The notes: generated by a model not told the origin, from the letters alone. A DNA stretch of 64,000 nt from Methylobacterium gnaphalii (GCF_007992215.1 NZ_BJZV01000001.1:124001-188000), one strand, 5' to 3'; counted from the stretch's first letter, positions 1-8,334 are shown. A program made the numbers and translations.

Positions 1-341
1 CGCCCGCACCGACACATCCGGCTCCCGAGCCGGTCATTGCCCAGGCCACCGCTCGGCCGAACCCGTCCTTCATGCTGGGACGCGCCAACCCAGTGCCGCA
101 GACCGCTCCGCCGGCGCCTCCTCCGCCCACCCCCGAACCGGCGGCTGCGCCAAAGCTCGATACCGTCGCGGCGGCGATGGCCACGCCGCTTCCGGCTGCG
201 CCGCCTGTCGAAGAGCCTGCTCCGCCGGCAACGCCCGAGACGAAGCCCGCTCAGCCGGGAGGTGGCTCCCCCTTCACCGTCGAGGAGATCGAGACGGAGT
301 TCGCCCGGCTGCTCGGCCGGCCCCTCGACCGCAAGACCTGA
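1..341 (+). CDS. fliO: FliO-like flagellar export protein, C-terminal part (left end outside window)
   Basis: The frame is open from the left edge to the TGA at 339-341, so only the C-terminal 112 residues are present. They are low-complexity, rich in Pro and Ala, and end in a short acidic/hydrophobic segment (FTVEEIETEFARLLGR). Alphaproteobacterial FliO proteins often have a Pro-rich linker and a short conserved LLGR-type tail, and fliO normally sits directly before fliP, as here. FliO is a small membrane protein that helps assemble the FliP/FliQ/FliR export gate of the flagellar type III secretion system. The membrane segment that would confirm the family lies outside the window, so the name rests on the tail and the neighbour. 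Confidence 0.6.
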   Translation, partial: PAPTHPAPEPVIAQATARPNPSFMLGRANPVPQTAPPAPPPPTPEPAAAPKLDTVAAAMATPLPAAPPVEEPAPPATPETKPAQPGGGSPFTVEEIETEFARLLGRPLDRKT

Positions 342-418
342 CCGGCCTGCAGATCGTCGACGAGCGTGGCCGCGCGTCGCTTGTGCGCGGCGTCCTCGCG
401 ACGCAGGTTGCCCGCGCG

Positions 419-1162
419 ATGCGACCCTCGAACAGAGCCCTCATCCCCAGCCTCATCGGCCTCGCGCTCATCTCCTTGAGCGCCGGTGCCGCGCATGCGC
501 AGAGCGTGAGCGTCGATCTCGGGACCGGCGGCGTCACCGAACGCGCCCTGCAACTCGTCGCGCTGATCACCGTCCTGGCGCTGGCGCCCTCCGTGCTGGT
601 GATGGCGACCTCGTTCACGCGGATTGTGGTGGTGCTCTCGATCCTGCGCTCGGCGCTCGGCACGCAGACTGCGCCGCCGAATGCCGTGATCGTCAGCCTC
701 GCCCTGTTCCTCACCGCCTTCGTCATGGCGCCGGTGGGCAAGGAGGCCTACCGCAACGGCATCGAGCCGCTGGTGGCCGGCCAGATCACGCAGGCCGTCG
801 CCTTCGAGCGCGCCTCGGCGCCGTTCAAGACCTTCATGCTCAAGAACGTGCGCGAGAAGGATCTCAAGCTGTTCCTCGACATGGCGAAGGTGCCGGTTCC
901 CGCCGGTCCCGAGGCGGTGGGACTGGAGGTGGTGACGCCCGCCTTCATGATCTCCGAGCTGCGCCGCGCCTTCGAGATCGGCTTCCTGCTCTTCATCCCC
1001 TTCCTCATCATCGACCTGGTGGTGGCCTCGATCCTGATGGCGGTGGGCATGATGATGGTACCACCGGCCACCGTGGCCCTGCCGTTCAAGCTGATCTTCT
1101 TCGTGCTTGTCGACGGCTGGACGCTGGTGGCCGGCTCGCTGGTGCAGAGCTACGGCGGTTAG
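419..1162 (+). CDS. fliP: FliP, flagellar type III export gate protein
   Basis: FliP forms the core of the flagellar protein-export gate in the inner membrane with FliQ and FliR. The 247-residue product starts with a signal peptide (about residues 1-27, ending AHA), as FliP proteins do, followed by four hydrophobic segments. Family hallmarks are visible: the block around LVMATSFTRIVVVLSILR, the PAFMISELRRAFEIGF motif, and the C-terminal block around MMMVPPATVALPFKLIFF. I chose the ATG at 419 over the in-frame GTG at 383 because it puts the signal peptide at the N-terminus and gives the usual family length. It lies 77 bp after fliO and ends in a 4-bp convergent overlap with the nitronate monooxygenase gene, so the flagellar operon ends here. 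Confidence 0.95.
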   Translation: MRPSNRALIPSLIGLALISLSAGAAHAQSVSVDLGTGGVTERALQLVALITVLALAPSVLVMATSFTRIVVVLSILRSALGTQTAPPNAVIVSLALFLTAFVMAPVGKEAYRNGIEPLVAGQITQAVAFERASAPFKTFMLKNVREKDLKLFLDMAKVPVPAGPEAVGLEVVTPAFMISELRRAFEIGFLLFIPFLIIDLVVASILMAVGMMMVPPATVALPFKLIFFVLVDGWTLVAGSLVQSYGG

Positions 1163-2238
1163 CGACCGCCGATTTCCGACAGGCGCCGCGCGCCTTCCTT
1201 GGCGAGGAGTCGGGTCAGTTCGGCGGCGCCGAGATCACGGGCGAGCGGGGCGGCCTGTCCCGACCAGAGCGGCGAGAAGCTACCCTCATTGCGAGCCTCC
1301 GCCGACGCCCGCAGGGGCTGCAGCGCGACGGCGGCGTTCGGGAAGGCGGGGGCGTCGGCCGAGAGCGGACCGAGTTCGCGCATCGCCCGGTTCAGCAGGC
1401 CGCGCGCCGGACGGCCGGTGAAGACGTTGGTCACGGCCGTGTCTTCGTCGCGGGCGGCGCGTAAAGCCTCCAGATGGGGCGCGGAGATGCCGGCTTCGGG
1501 GCAGCGCAGATAGGCGGTCCCGATCTGCACGGCCGATGCCCCCAGCGCGAAGGCCGCCGCGATGCCGCGCCCGTCCGCGATGCCGCCGGCGGCGATGACC
1601 GGGACGCGCACGGCGTCGACAACCTGCGGCAGCAGGGCGAAGAGGCCGGGATGCGCGGCGAGCTCGCCGGGAAGGAAGATGCCGCGGTGTCCGCCGGCCT
1701 CGGCACCCTGCGCGATCACCGCATCGACGCCGCGCTCGGCAAGCCAACGGGCCTCCGCAACCGTCGTCGCTGAGGCGAAAACCAGGCTGCCGGCGGCGCG
1801 CACGCGGGCGAGCAGCGCCTTATACGGCAGGCCGAAATGGAAGCTGACCACCTTCGGCCGCAGTTCCTCGACGAGCGCGCACGCCGTCGCGTCGAACGGC
1901 GCGCGCTTGGCCATGGGGGCCGAGCTGGCTGGGTCGATGCCGTGCTCGCGATAATAGGGTTCGAGCCGCGCGAGCCAGCGCGCCTCTGCCGCCTCGTCCT
2001 CGGGGGGCGCGACATGGCAGAAGAAGTTGAGATTGAGCGGCCGATCCGTATTTTCGCGGATCGAGGCCACGACCGTGCGGATCTGGTCGGCCGGCCAGGC
2101 GGCGCAACCGAGCGAACCGAGACCACCGGCGCCGCTGACGCTCGCTGCCAAAGCCGGCTTGGGGCCGATCATCGGCGCCTGGATGATCGGGTAGTCGATC
2201 CCGACGAGATCGAGGATGCGGCGATCGGGCCAATGCAT
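1159..2238 (-). CDS. Nitronate monooxygenase family flavoprotein
   Basis: This 359-residue protein is an FMN-dependent TIM-barrel enzyme of the nitronate monooxygenase (2-nitropropane dioxygenase) family, which oxidises alkyl nitronates such as propionate 3-nitronate. Visible family features are the N-terminal IDYPIIQAPM strand, the glycine-rich AQGAEAGGHRG loop, the FMN-phosphate loop VIAAGGIADGRGI, and GTAYLRCPEA near residue 240. The ATG at 2238 begins just before the conserved N-terminal strand; an upstream in-frame start at 2322 would add 28 atypical residues. Substrate cannot be read from sequence. The family also holds enoyl-ACP reductase-like (FabK) members, but the length and loops fit nitronate monooxygenase better. 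Confidence 0.85.
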   Translation of the reverse strand: MHWPDRRILDLVGIDYPIIQAPMIGPKPALAASVSGAGGLGSLGCAAWPADQIRTVVASIRENTDRPLNLNFFCHVAPPEDEAAEARWLARLEPYYREHGIDPASSAPMAKRAPFDATACALVEELRPKVVSFHFGLPYKALLARVRAAGSLVFASATTVAEARWLAERGVDAVIAQGAEAGGHRGIFLPGELAAHPGLFALLPQVVDAVRVPVIAAGGIADGRGIAAAFALGASAVQIGTAYLRCPEAGISAPHLEALRAARDEDTAVTNVFTGRPARGLLNRAMRELGPLSADAPAFPNAAVALQPLRASAEARNEGSFSPLWSGQAAPLARDLGAAELTRLLAKEGARRLSEIGGR

Positions 2239-2342
2239 GATGGTGGCTCCCGGGATGACACGGCGTCGATCGATTGCCGTTTCGCCCAGGTTGACATAGG
2301 TCGAGTCGAGGGGCCCACCCATGTCTTCGGAGCGTATGTCGA

Positions 2343-2750
2343 ATGGATGTCAGGGCGATCACCGTAACCTGGGCCCCGCGGATGCTCAGCATCCTGCGGA
2401 TCGTCGCCGCCCTGGTCTTCATGGCTCACGGCACGCAGAAGATCCTCGGCTTTCCGGCGAGCAGCATGAACCCGGCGATGTTCTCGCTGCCGTGGATCGC
2501 GGGCGTTCTCGAACTCGTCGGCGGCGCGCTCCTCGTGATCGGGCTGTTCAGCCGGCCCGTGGCCTTCATCCTCTCCGGCGAGATGGCGGTGGCTTATTTT
2601 CTCGCTCACGCGCCGAAGAGCTTCTTCCCTGCGCTCAACGGGGGTGACGCTGCGATCCTGTTCTGCTTCGTCTTCCTCTACATCGCCGTCGCCGGCCCCG
2701 GCCCGCTCAGCGTCGATGCGCAGCGGCGGCGCGGCACCGACGCCTACTGA
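2343..2750 (+). CDS. DoxX family membrane protein
   Basis: A 135-residue, four-helix integral membrane protein of the DoxX family. The family signature is seen in the first helix (LRIVAALVFMAHGTQKILGF) and in the third-helix pattern IAGVLELVGGALLVIGLFSRP. DoxX proteins occur widely in bacteria and have been tied to thiosulfate:quinone oxidation in archaea and to redox or detoxification roles elsewhere; the exact function here is unknown. The ATG at 2343 is used, and a second Met at residue 14 (2382) is an alternative start directly before the first helix. It is divergent from the nitronate monooxygenase gene with about 100 bp between starts. A second DoxX gene lies at 60155. Confidence 0.85.
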   Translation: MDVRAITVTWAPRMLSILRIVAALVFMAHGTQKILGFPASSMNPAMFSLPWIAGVLELVGGALLVIGLFSRPVAFILSGEMAVAYFLAHAPKSFFPALNGGDAAILFCFVFLYIAVAGPGPLSVDAQRRRGTDAY

Positions 2751-2753
2751 TGC

Positions 2754-3185
2754 TCACGCCAGTGCAGCCGTCGCATAGGCCATAGCCGCCGCGATCCCGA
2801 GGGCGGTGCGGATCGCGTGCAGCGCCCCCCAGCGCAGGATCAGCGCGCGGGTTTCGGGCCCCGCCTCGGCCGGGTCGGTTGCCATCAGCCGCTTGTTGAC
2901 CGGCATGATCAGCCGGAAGGTCACGGGCAGGTTGGCGAGCATCAGCAGCGCTCCGGCGATCCAGCCAAGCCTGTCCTGTTGGATCCAAGCTGCGAAGCCG
3001 AGACAGAAGCTGAGGACGACGAGCGAGGCCTGCATCACCGTCGCCCGCTTGTAGGACGGCTTCCACTGGCTCAGCATCGCGCGGTCGTCGAGGACGAGCC
3101 GGGCCGGCTGCTCGACAGCGCCGACGTAGAAGGCGGCCCCCGTGAACAGGGCGGCGGTGAGGAAGGCCATCTGGCCGACGATCAT
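2754..3185 (-). CDS. DUF1772-type four-helix membrane protein
   Basis: A 143-residue integral membrane protein with four predicted helices: an N-terminal helix (FLTAALFTGAAFYVGAVEQP), one near residues 50-68, one near 75-95 and one at the C-terminus. The layout, with the EQPARL motif after the first helix and the NKRLMATDP stretch after the third, matches the DUF1772 family, which is distantly related to anthrone oxygenases. Function is unknown. It converges on the DoxX gene, with only 3 bp between stop codons. The start ATG at 3185 gives an N-terminus that goes straight into the first helix. Confidence 0.75.
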   Translation of the reverse strand: MIVGQMAFLTAALFTGAAFYVGAVEQPARLVLDDRAMLSQWKPSYKRATVMQASLVVLSFCLGFAAWIQQDRLGWIAGALLMLANLPVTFRLIMPVNKRLMATDPAEAGPETRALILRWGALHAIRTALGIAAAMAYATAALA

Positions 3186-3270
3186 GCGGGGCTCCTGCGC
3201 GGCGTCGACGGCCCGACACTGCGAGCGCGACAGGCTGATCGCTTCGCGATGGTATTCCCAGACACGAATG

Positions 3271-3301
3271 AAAAAGGCCCCGAAGTTTTCCTCGGGGCCT
3301 T
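3271..3301 (-). terminator. Rho-independent terminator for the FadL-type gene
   Basis: A perfect 10-bp inverted repeat (AAGGCCCCGA / TCGGGGCCTT) with an 8-nt loop lies 30 bp after the stop codon of the FadL-type gene. Read on the minus strand, the hairpin is followed by a run of T residues. Confidence 0.9.
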
Positions 3302-3331
3302 ACGCTGTTTGTCGATGTCGAGAGTTTGCGG

Positions 3332-4648
3332 TCAGAACTTGCGGACGATCGGTGCCGGCATCGGTGCGGGCGGTGCGCCGAACGTGTAGCGGAAGCCGAC
3401 GGAGACGATGTCGGCGCTCGCATCGACCAGGCCGGCAAAGGCGATACCGAAGTTGTCGTAGTTGAAGCCGGGGCCGCCATTGACCCTGCTCCTGTTGAGG
3501 AACAGGTGAGTGTAGGCCGCATTCAAGGTCAGGTTCTCACTCCAGCGATACCCAGCGCCGACCGAGAGACCGTAGCGGTCGTTGTCCGGAAGGCGCACGG
3601 AGCGGTTCCGGGTGTCGACCGGCGACTCCTCGTACGAGAAGCCGGCACGGACCGTGAAGGCGGGCGACCAGTCGTACTCGGCACCGATCGAGTAGGTGTA
3701 GCCGTCCTTGAAGTTCAGCGGCAGGATGGTCGCGACGCCGCCGGTGATCTGCGAGATCACCGGGATGGTGCCGACCCGAGACCAGTTGTCCCATTCGAAG
3801 CCGAGATTGATGCGCATCACCGGGCTGATCGCCTGGGTCAGGCCGACGCTGAGCTTCTCGGGTGTGTTGAGTTTCGCCTTGACCGGGCCGCTGCCGGGCA
3901 GCACCGGCAGGACTAGCGAGCCGTCGATGTCGTGGTGAACCGACGAGCGGTAGCCGACGCCGAGCACGGTGCCGCTCCACGGCGTGATGGTGGCGCCTGC
4001 GGTGAAGCCGACACCCCAGGAATCGCCCTTCAGGGCAGTGCTTGGTGCATTCGAAGGAAGCACGCCGAGAGCCGGGATCGCCGGGATCGCCGAGCGCAGC
4101 GTGAGACGGAAATATTCGATATTCGGTCCTGCGGCGACCGAGAGCCAGTCATTGACCTTGTAGGCAATCACCGGATTGAAGGCGAGGCTGAAGATCCGCG
4201 AGGAACGGCCGAGCGTTTCGCCGGCCCAGACCTTGCGCGGATTCGTGACGAGCCCGAACGGCGCGCCGGTCTGCAAGCCGATCCAGAGCCTGTCGTTGAG
4301 CTGGTAGGAGGTGGCGCCGGCTGGAGCAACGGCGTCGACGCCGATATCGCCCGATCCGCCGAGAGGCAGGTAGCTGGGGTTCGTCGCCCCCGCGATCGGC
4401 TTAATGTCAGCGTGCAGGCCGATATAGGTGAGGTTCTGCTCCGAGACCCAGCTCGGCCGCATCGTGATGACGGCGGGGTTCCAGAACATCGACGAGACAC
4501 CGCCGGAGCCCGACGCGGCGCCCGCGAAGGACTGGCCCTGCGCTTCGGCGCTCTGCTCGCGCAGACCGAATGCGCCCGCCTGCGCACCCGTGGTGAGGCT
4601 GAGAGCCGAAACGCCCGCTAAAGCGAGCAAACCAATCCTGCCGATCAT
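3332..4648 (-). CDS. OmpP1/FadL family outer-membrane transport protein
   Basis: This 438-residue protein is an outer-membrane beta-barrel of the OmpP1/FadL/TodX family, which carries hydrophobic substrates such as long-chain fatty acids or aromatic hydrocarbons across the outer membrane. A signal peptide (residues 1-24, ending AQA) precedes the FadL N-terminal hatch signature: GAFGLREQSAEAQGQSFAG, then SSMFWNPAVIT, equivalent to the NPA motif. The rest has alternating beta-strand character, and the C-terminus is aromatic/hydrophobic (VGFRYTFG) as expected for a barrel. It is a single-gene unit with a clear terminator. A CtrA-like box lies about 135-150 bp upstream of the start. The substrate is unknown. 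Confidence 0.9.
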   Translation of the reverse strand: MIGRIGLLALAGVSALSLTTGAQAGAFGLREQSAEAQGQSFAGAASGSGGVSSMFWNPAVITMRPSWVSEQNLTYIGLHADIKPIAGATNPSYLPLGGSGDIGVDAVAPAGATSYQLNDRLWIGLQTGAPFGLVTNPRKVWAGETLGRSSRIFSLAFNPVIAYKVNDWLSVAAGPNIEYFRLTLRSAIPAIPALGVLPSNAPSTALKGDSWGVGFTAGATITPWSGTVLGVGYRSSVHHDIDGSLVLPVLPGSGPVKAKLNTPEKLSVGLTQAISPVMRINLGFEWDNWSRVGTIPVISQITGGVATILPLNFKDGYTYSIGAEYDWSPAFTVRAGFSYEESPVDTRNRSVRLPDNDRYGLSVGAGYRWSENLTLNAAYTHLFLNRSRVNGGPGFNYDNFGIAFAGLVDASADIVSVGFRYTFGAPPAPMPAPIVRKF

Positions 4649-5043
4649 GACTACGTCCCCAAGCCGCTTCAGTGGTGCTCGTATCCCTGGTCGCTTCTCG
4701 ACCGGGCTGGCACCTTGCCGGCAACGATGCCGGTTTGTTCAAAACTTTACAATCCTGTCGACAGCTTAGGGCCGGCAAGTATTAATTCTTCGTTAACTAT
4801 ACGAAAGCGCTGCGTATCCTTGTTTAGCTGTTGCTGGCAGAACGTTTGCAGATTTGGTTCATATGTAAACTTCACGCGATATTGTGCAGGCCGCCGGCCG
4901 CAAAAACGGGCTCCACGCACTTTGATTCCGGCCTGTGGTGCTTCCGCCACGCCGATGTGGCCCAGCTGCCACGCCCGGCCGTGCTTGCACCGCCAAGGGG
5001 CCCCGGCCATGGTCATCCGGAAGCGAACAGGTGAGGAAGTGCG
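4649..5043. other. Gene-free divergent spacer, AT-rich in the middle
   Basis: About 395 bp separate the divergent fadL-like and FAH genes. The middle (about 4780-4870) is markedly AT-richer than its surroundings and contains a CtrA-like site. No small gene with credible composition was seen. Confidence 0.6.
4782..4797 (+). promoter_or_regulatory. Candidate CtrA-binding box TTAA-N7-TTAAC
   Basis: The sequence TTAATTCTTCGTTAAC matches the TTAA-N7-TTAAC consensus of the alphaproteobacterial cell-cycle regulator CtrA exactly. It lies about 135 bp upstream of the FadL-type gene and 245 bp upstream of the FAH gene. Which promoter it would serve is not clear. Confidence 0.45.
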
Positions 5044-5928
5044 ATGAAGTTGATCCGTCACGGGGCTGCCGGCGAGGAGAAGCCCGGCCTCGTCGATTCG
5101 GGTGGGACGTTGCGCGACCTTTCGGGCTCGGTGCGGGACATCGCCGGACCGTGCCTGTCGCGTCAGGCTCTCGACCGGTTGCGCATGATCGATCCGCAGA
5201 CGTTGCCAGTGGTGCCAGCGGGCACCCGGCTCGGCCCCTGCGTCGGTGGCACGCGCAACATCGTGGCAATCGGCCTGAACTTCTCCGACCACGCCGCCGA
5301 GACCGGCGCGGCGATCCCATCCGAGCCGATCCTGTTCAACAAGGCGCCGTCCTGCCTGTCCGGGCCGAACGATCCGGTCATTCTGCCAAAGGGTTCGGCC
5401 AAGACGGATTGGGAGATCGAACTCGCCGTGGTGATCGGTGCGCGGGCAAGCTACGTCCACGCCAACGAGGCGCTCGACTACGTAGCCGGCGCTTGCATCA
5501 TGAACGACGTATCCGAGCGCGAATTCCAGATGGAGCGCGGCGGTACCTGGACCAAGGGCAAGGGCTGCCCGACCTTCGGGCCGCTGGGGCCATGGCTGGT
5601 CACCCTCGACGAGATCCCGGATCTCAACAACCTATCGATGAGCCTCGACGTCAACAGCCGGCGCATGCAGACCGGCTCGACCGCGACCATGATCTTCGAC
5701 GTGGCCCAGCTCGTCGCCTACGTCTCGCACTTCATGATGCTGGAGCCCGGCGACATCATCACCACGGGCACGCCGCCGGGCGTCGGCCTGGGCATGAAGC
5801 CGCCGCGCTATCTCAAGTCCGGTGATGAGATGGTGCTGCGCATCGACGGCCTGGGCGAGCAGCACCAGACCGTCATCGCCTTCGACGACTGGACCGCGAA
5901 GGTGGCTGCGGGCGAGCCGACGAACTGA
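5044..5928 (+). CDS. Fumarylacetoacetate hydrolase (FAH) family protein
   Basis: A 294-residue FAH-superfamily enzyme. Such enzymes are metal-dependent hydrolases, decarboxylases or isomerases acting on 2-oxo acids and acylpyruvates. Signature elements are present: GLNFSDHAAE, the metal-binding pair in WEIELAVVIG, NDVSEREFQ, and the C-terminal GTPPGVGLGM loop. Length and N-terminal arrangement resemble the proteins often annotated as ureidoglycolate lyase or 2,4-diketo-3-deoxy-L-fuconate hydrolase, but no pathway neighbours support either. A purine-rich ribosome-binding site (GTGAGGAAG) stands just before the ATG. It converges on the azoreductase gene. Confidence 0.85.
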   Translation: MKLIRHGAAGEEKPGLVDSGGTLRDLSGSVRDIAGPCLSRQALDRLRMIDPQTLPVVPAGTRLGPCVGGTRNIVAIGLNFSDHAAETGAAIPSEPILFNKAPSCLSGPNDPVILPKGSAKTDWEIELAVVIGARASYVHANEALDYVAGACIMNDVSEREFQMERGGTWTKGKGCPTFGPLGPWLVTLDEIPDLNNLSMSLDVNSRRMQTGSTATMIFDVAQLVAYVSHFMMLEPGDIITTGTPPGVGLGMKPPRYLKSGDEMVLRIDGLGEQHQTVIAFDDWTAKVAAGEPTN

Positions 5929-5952
5929 GACGGCTCTCCGCGTCGCCCTTCC

Positions 5953-6570
5953 TCAGGCGGCGATTTGATCGATGGCGTCGCGGGCGGTGGCCAATCCCTT
6001 GGCTTTATTGGGCTCGCCTGTCGCCAAACCTTCGGCGAGGACGAATTCGGGATCTGTGATCCCGATGAAGCCGAGCACGGTGCGCAGGTAGCTCTCGGCA
6101 TGCTCGGCCGATGCGCGAGCCGCCTCGGTGCCGAACAACGTGCCGCGGGTCAACGCCACGATCACACGCTTGCCGCTTGCGAGACCTTCCGCTCCACTTT
6201 CACCGTAGCGGAAGGTCTTGCCCGGCACCACGATGCGATCGATCCAGGCCTTAAGCTGGGAGGGGATCGAGAAATTATAGACCGGGACGCCGATCACGAC
6301 GGTATCGGCTGCAAGGAATTCCTCGAGGATCCGGTCGCTCGTCGCACGCGTGGCCTGCGCAGCGCCTTCGAGGGGGCCGGCCGCGGCCGAGAGCGGATGA
6401 GCGGACGGCAGGGTCGCCGGCAGGAGATGCGGCAGGTCGTCGATGGCAAGATCGCGATAGATGACCTCGGCCTGGCCGCCCTTCGTCAGGCGGGCCACGA
6501 CGAGGGCCGAGAGCTCTCGCGACACCGAGCCGGCGCCGAGGATGCTGCTGTCGATGTGGAGGAGTTTCAT
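5953..6570 (-). CDS. azoR: FMN-dependent NADH-azoreductase
   Basis: A 205-residue flavodoxin-like enzyme of the AzoR/AcpD family, which uses NADH and FMN to reduce azo compounds and quinones, usually in electrophile or quinone detoxification. Visible features are the N-terminal [16 protein letters not shown] phosphate-binding loop, [19 protein letters not shown] in the middle, and the [10 protein letters not shown] segment. It is divergent from an HxlR-family regulator with 93 bp between start codons. An inverted repeat in that spacer touches the azoR start codon, which suggests direct repression. Confidence 0.92.
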   Translation of the reverse strand: MKLLHIDSSILGAGSVSRELSALVVARLTKGGQAEVIYRDLAIDDLPHLLPATLPSAHPLSAAAGPLEGAAQATRATSDRILEEFLAADTVVIGVPVYNFSIPSQLKAWIDRIVVPGKTFRYGESGAEGLASGKRVIVALTRGTLFGTEAARASAEHAESYLRTVLGFIGITDPEFVLAEGLATGEPNKAKGLATARDAIDQIAA

Positions 6571-6602
6571 ATCGGTACCTGGTTCTCTTTGGTGACCGAT
6601 AT
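6569..6602. promoter_or_regulatory. Inverted repeat between azoR and hxlR-type regulator (candidate operator)
   Basis: Perfect 8-bp arms ATATCGGT (6569-6576) and ACCGATAT (6595-6602), 18 bp apart, lie at the azoR start. The symmetry extends imperfectly inward (ACC / GGT). HxlR-type proteins are dimeric winged-helix regulators that bind such dyads near the genes they control. The assignment is inferred. Confidence 0.5.
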
Positions 6603-6663
6603 CTGATATGAACCCCGTCAGCTACGCAAGAACGCACATCAATGATACCGAGGTTACACGGAT

Positions 6664-7032
6664 GTGACTGAGCCTGTTGTCCATCGATCCGATGAGTGCC
6701 TGAAGATCTCGCAAGTCCTTTCCCGGATCGGCGACAAGTGGAGTGTGCTCGTCATCATGTCGCTGCGGCACCGATCGCTGAGATTCAGCGAACTCAAAAG
6801 AGGGATCGATGGCATCTCGCAGCGGATGTTGACGCTGACGCTGCGCAACCTCGAACGAGACGGCCTCGTCACGCGAACCGTGACGCCGTCGATCCCGCCG
6901 CGGGTGGATTACGAACTCACGGCGATGGGCCATTCGCTGGCTGAGCCGGTCGAGGCCCTCGGGACCTGGGCGTTTCAACACATCGACCGGATCGCCGGCG
7001 CTCAAGCCCGCTACGATGCCGGCGAGCCGTAG
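6664..7032 (+). CDS. HxlR family winged-helix transcriptional regulator
   Basis: A 122-residue MarR-like winged-helix protein of the HxlR family. The hallmark block is present: DECLKISQVLSRIGDKWSVL near the N-terminus, then LRFSELKRGIDGISQRMLT (helix-turn-helix), LRNLERDGLVTRT, and the wing PRVDYELTAMG. HxlR regulators such as YodB and QorR sense electrophiles through cysteines and repress quinone or azo reductases; here a single Cys lies at residue 12. The divergent azoR gene is the obvious target. The start is a GTG at 6664. Confidence 0.9.
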   Translation: MTEPVVHRSDECLKISQVLSRIGDKWSVLVIMSLRHRSLRFSELKRGIDGISQRMLTLTLRNLERDGLVTRTVTPSIPPRVDYELTAMGHSLAEPVEALGTWAFQHIDRIAGAQARYDAGEP

Positions 7033-7217
7033 ACACCGCGAAGTCGATGCGCTGAGTTCATGTGCTCGTGGCCTCGCGGCGGTTTGGATGTTGTGAGGGA
7101 ATGGTTGCGTGCGCGACCGCACGACGCAATCGCGTTTCGAGGTGCATATCAGGGTCACTGAAGCAGACACGGCCCCCGAACAAAGCCGGAGACCGCGCCT
7201 TTTAAGAGGACTCCGTG

Positions 7218-7424
7218 ATGAACACTCGTATTGTTGCAGCTGCCGCAGCTTTCGCGCTGACCTTAAGCGCCCCCATGACTGCATTCGCTCAGGACCGTCA
7301 TGATCATTCGCAGCCGGCCTGGCAGGAGCGCGCGATCGACAGCTCCGCCAAGGGCGGCAACGCCTCCCAGCCGGAGCGCGAGTTCCCGCAATACGGGACG
7401 ACGGCAGGTGGTCCGGCCGCCTGA
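7218..7424 (+). CDS. Small secreted protein, unknown function
   Basis: A 68-residue protein with a clear signal peptide (residues 1-24 or so, cleaved near AFA|QD) and a short polar mature part rich in Gln, Ser and Gly (DRHDHSQPAWQERAIDS, then EFPQYGTTAGG). No known domain is recognised. The start at 7218 is supported by the ribosome-binding site AAGAGGA 7 nt upstream; a GTG one codon earlier is less likely. It has its own terminator-like hairpin, so it is probably a single-gene unit. Short periplasmic proteins of this kind are common and poorly described in Methylobacteriaceae. Confidence 0.7.
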   Translation: MNTRIVAAAAAFALTLSAPMTAFAQDRHDHSQPAWQERAIDSSAKGGNASQPEREFPQYGTTAGGPAA

Positions 7425-7447
7425 GCCGGTCAAGACGGTTGACGTTG

Positions 7448-7482
7448 AAGCAGCGGCGGGGTGAAAGCCCCGCTGCTTTCTT
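7448..7482 (+). terminator. Terminator-like hairpin after the small secreted gene
   Basis: The arms AAGCAGCGG-CGGGG (7448-7461) and CCCCGCTGCTT (7468-7478) pair with a 3-nt bulge and are followed by a short pyrimidine run (TCTT). It is 24 bp after the stop codon. Confidence 0.65.
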
Positions 7483-7548
7483 ATGCGCAGGAACGACAAC
7501 GGCTCGCGATCGGATTGCGCGCCTTTGCCGAAACTCATCTCTGCACGC

Positions 7549-8334
7549 TTACTGAGCCGTCCAGCCGCCATCGATCGGGATGTTGGCGCCGGTGATCTGG
7601 CTCGCCGCATCCGAGCACAGGAAGACGGCGAGCGCCGCAACCTGCTCCACAGTGACGAACTGCTTGGTCGGCTGGGCATGCAGCAGCACATCGTTGATGA
7701 CCTGCTCCTTGGTCAGGCCGCGGGCCTTCATCGTGTCCGGGATCTGGCTCTCGACGAGAGGGGTCCAGACATAGCCCGGCGAGATGCAGTTCACGGTGAT
7801 GCCCGATGATGCGGTCTCGAGCGCTGCGGTCTTGGTCAGACCGGCGATGCCATGCTTGGCCGCGACATAGGCCGACTTGAAAGGAGAGGCGACGAGAGAG
7901 TGCGCTGAGGCCGTGTTGATGATCCGGCCCCACTTCTTCGCCTTCATCAGAGGGATCGCGTGATGCATGGCGTAGAAGGCCGAAGAGAGGTTGATCGCGA
8001 TGATTTGCTCCCACTTCTCCGGCGGGAAGTCCTCGATTGGCGAGACGAACTGGATGCCGGCATTGTTGACCAGCACGTCGACGCCGCCGAGTTCGGTCTC
8101 GGCGAGCTTGATCACGCTGGCGATGTCCTCGGGCTTCGTCATGTCGGCCGCTGAATAGAGTGCCTTGACGCCGTATCCGCTTTCGATCCCGGCGCGTTCG
8201 CGCTCGATGTCCTCGGGCTTGCCGAAGCCGTTGATGACGACATTCGCGCCCTCGGCCGCGAAGCCCTTGGCGATGGCGAGACCGATGCCGCTGGTCGAGC
8301 CGGTGACGACGGCTACCTTGGATTTCAGGGTCAT
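7549..8334 (-). CDS. 3-Hydroxybutyrate dehydrogenase-like short-chain dehydrogenase
   Basis: A 261-residue classical SDR with the cofactor loop TGSTSGIG (11-18), NNAG (90-93), catalytic Ser143, Tyr156 and Lys160 (YVAAK), and a conserved C-terminus ending GANIPIDGGWTAQ. The pattern TASAHSLVASPFKSAYVAAKHG and the QPTKQFVT segment are typical of D-3-hydroxybutyrate dehydrogenase, which oxidises 3-hydroxybutyrate to acetoacetate with NAD+ in polyhydroxybutyrate turnover. The ATG at 8334 is preceded by GGAG and gives the family length; a longer frame upstream adds 42 atypical residues. No other PHB genes are adjacent, so substrate is inferred from similarity alone. Confidence 0.88.
   Translation of the reverse strand: MTLKSKVAVVTGSTSGIGLAIAKGFAAEGANVVINGFGKPEDIERERAGIESGYGVKALYSAADMTKPEDIASVIKLAETELGGVDVLVNNAGIQFVSPIEDFPPEKWEQIIAINLSSAFYAMHHAIPLMKAKKWGRIINTASAHSLVASPFKSAYVAAKHGIAGLTKTAALETASSGITVNCISPGYVWTPLVESQIPDTMKARGLTKEQVINDVLLHAQPTKQFVTVEQVAALAVFLCSDAASQITGANIPIDGGWTAQ

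Noticed and set aside
1283..1300. TCATTGCGAGC inside the nitronate monooxygenase gene, as a copy of the palindromic repeat
   Set aside because: Only one short arm matches, there is no partner arm, and it lies in coding sequence.
37..1464. A 475-codon plus-strand frame across fliO, fliP and the nitronate monooxygenase gene
   Set aside because: It runs through three recognised genes in a different phase and is dominated by Arg, Pro and Ser.
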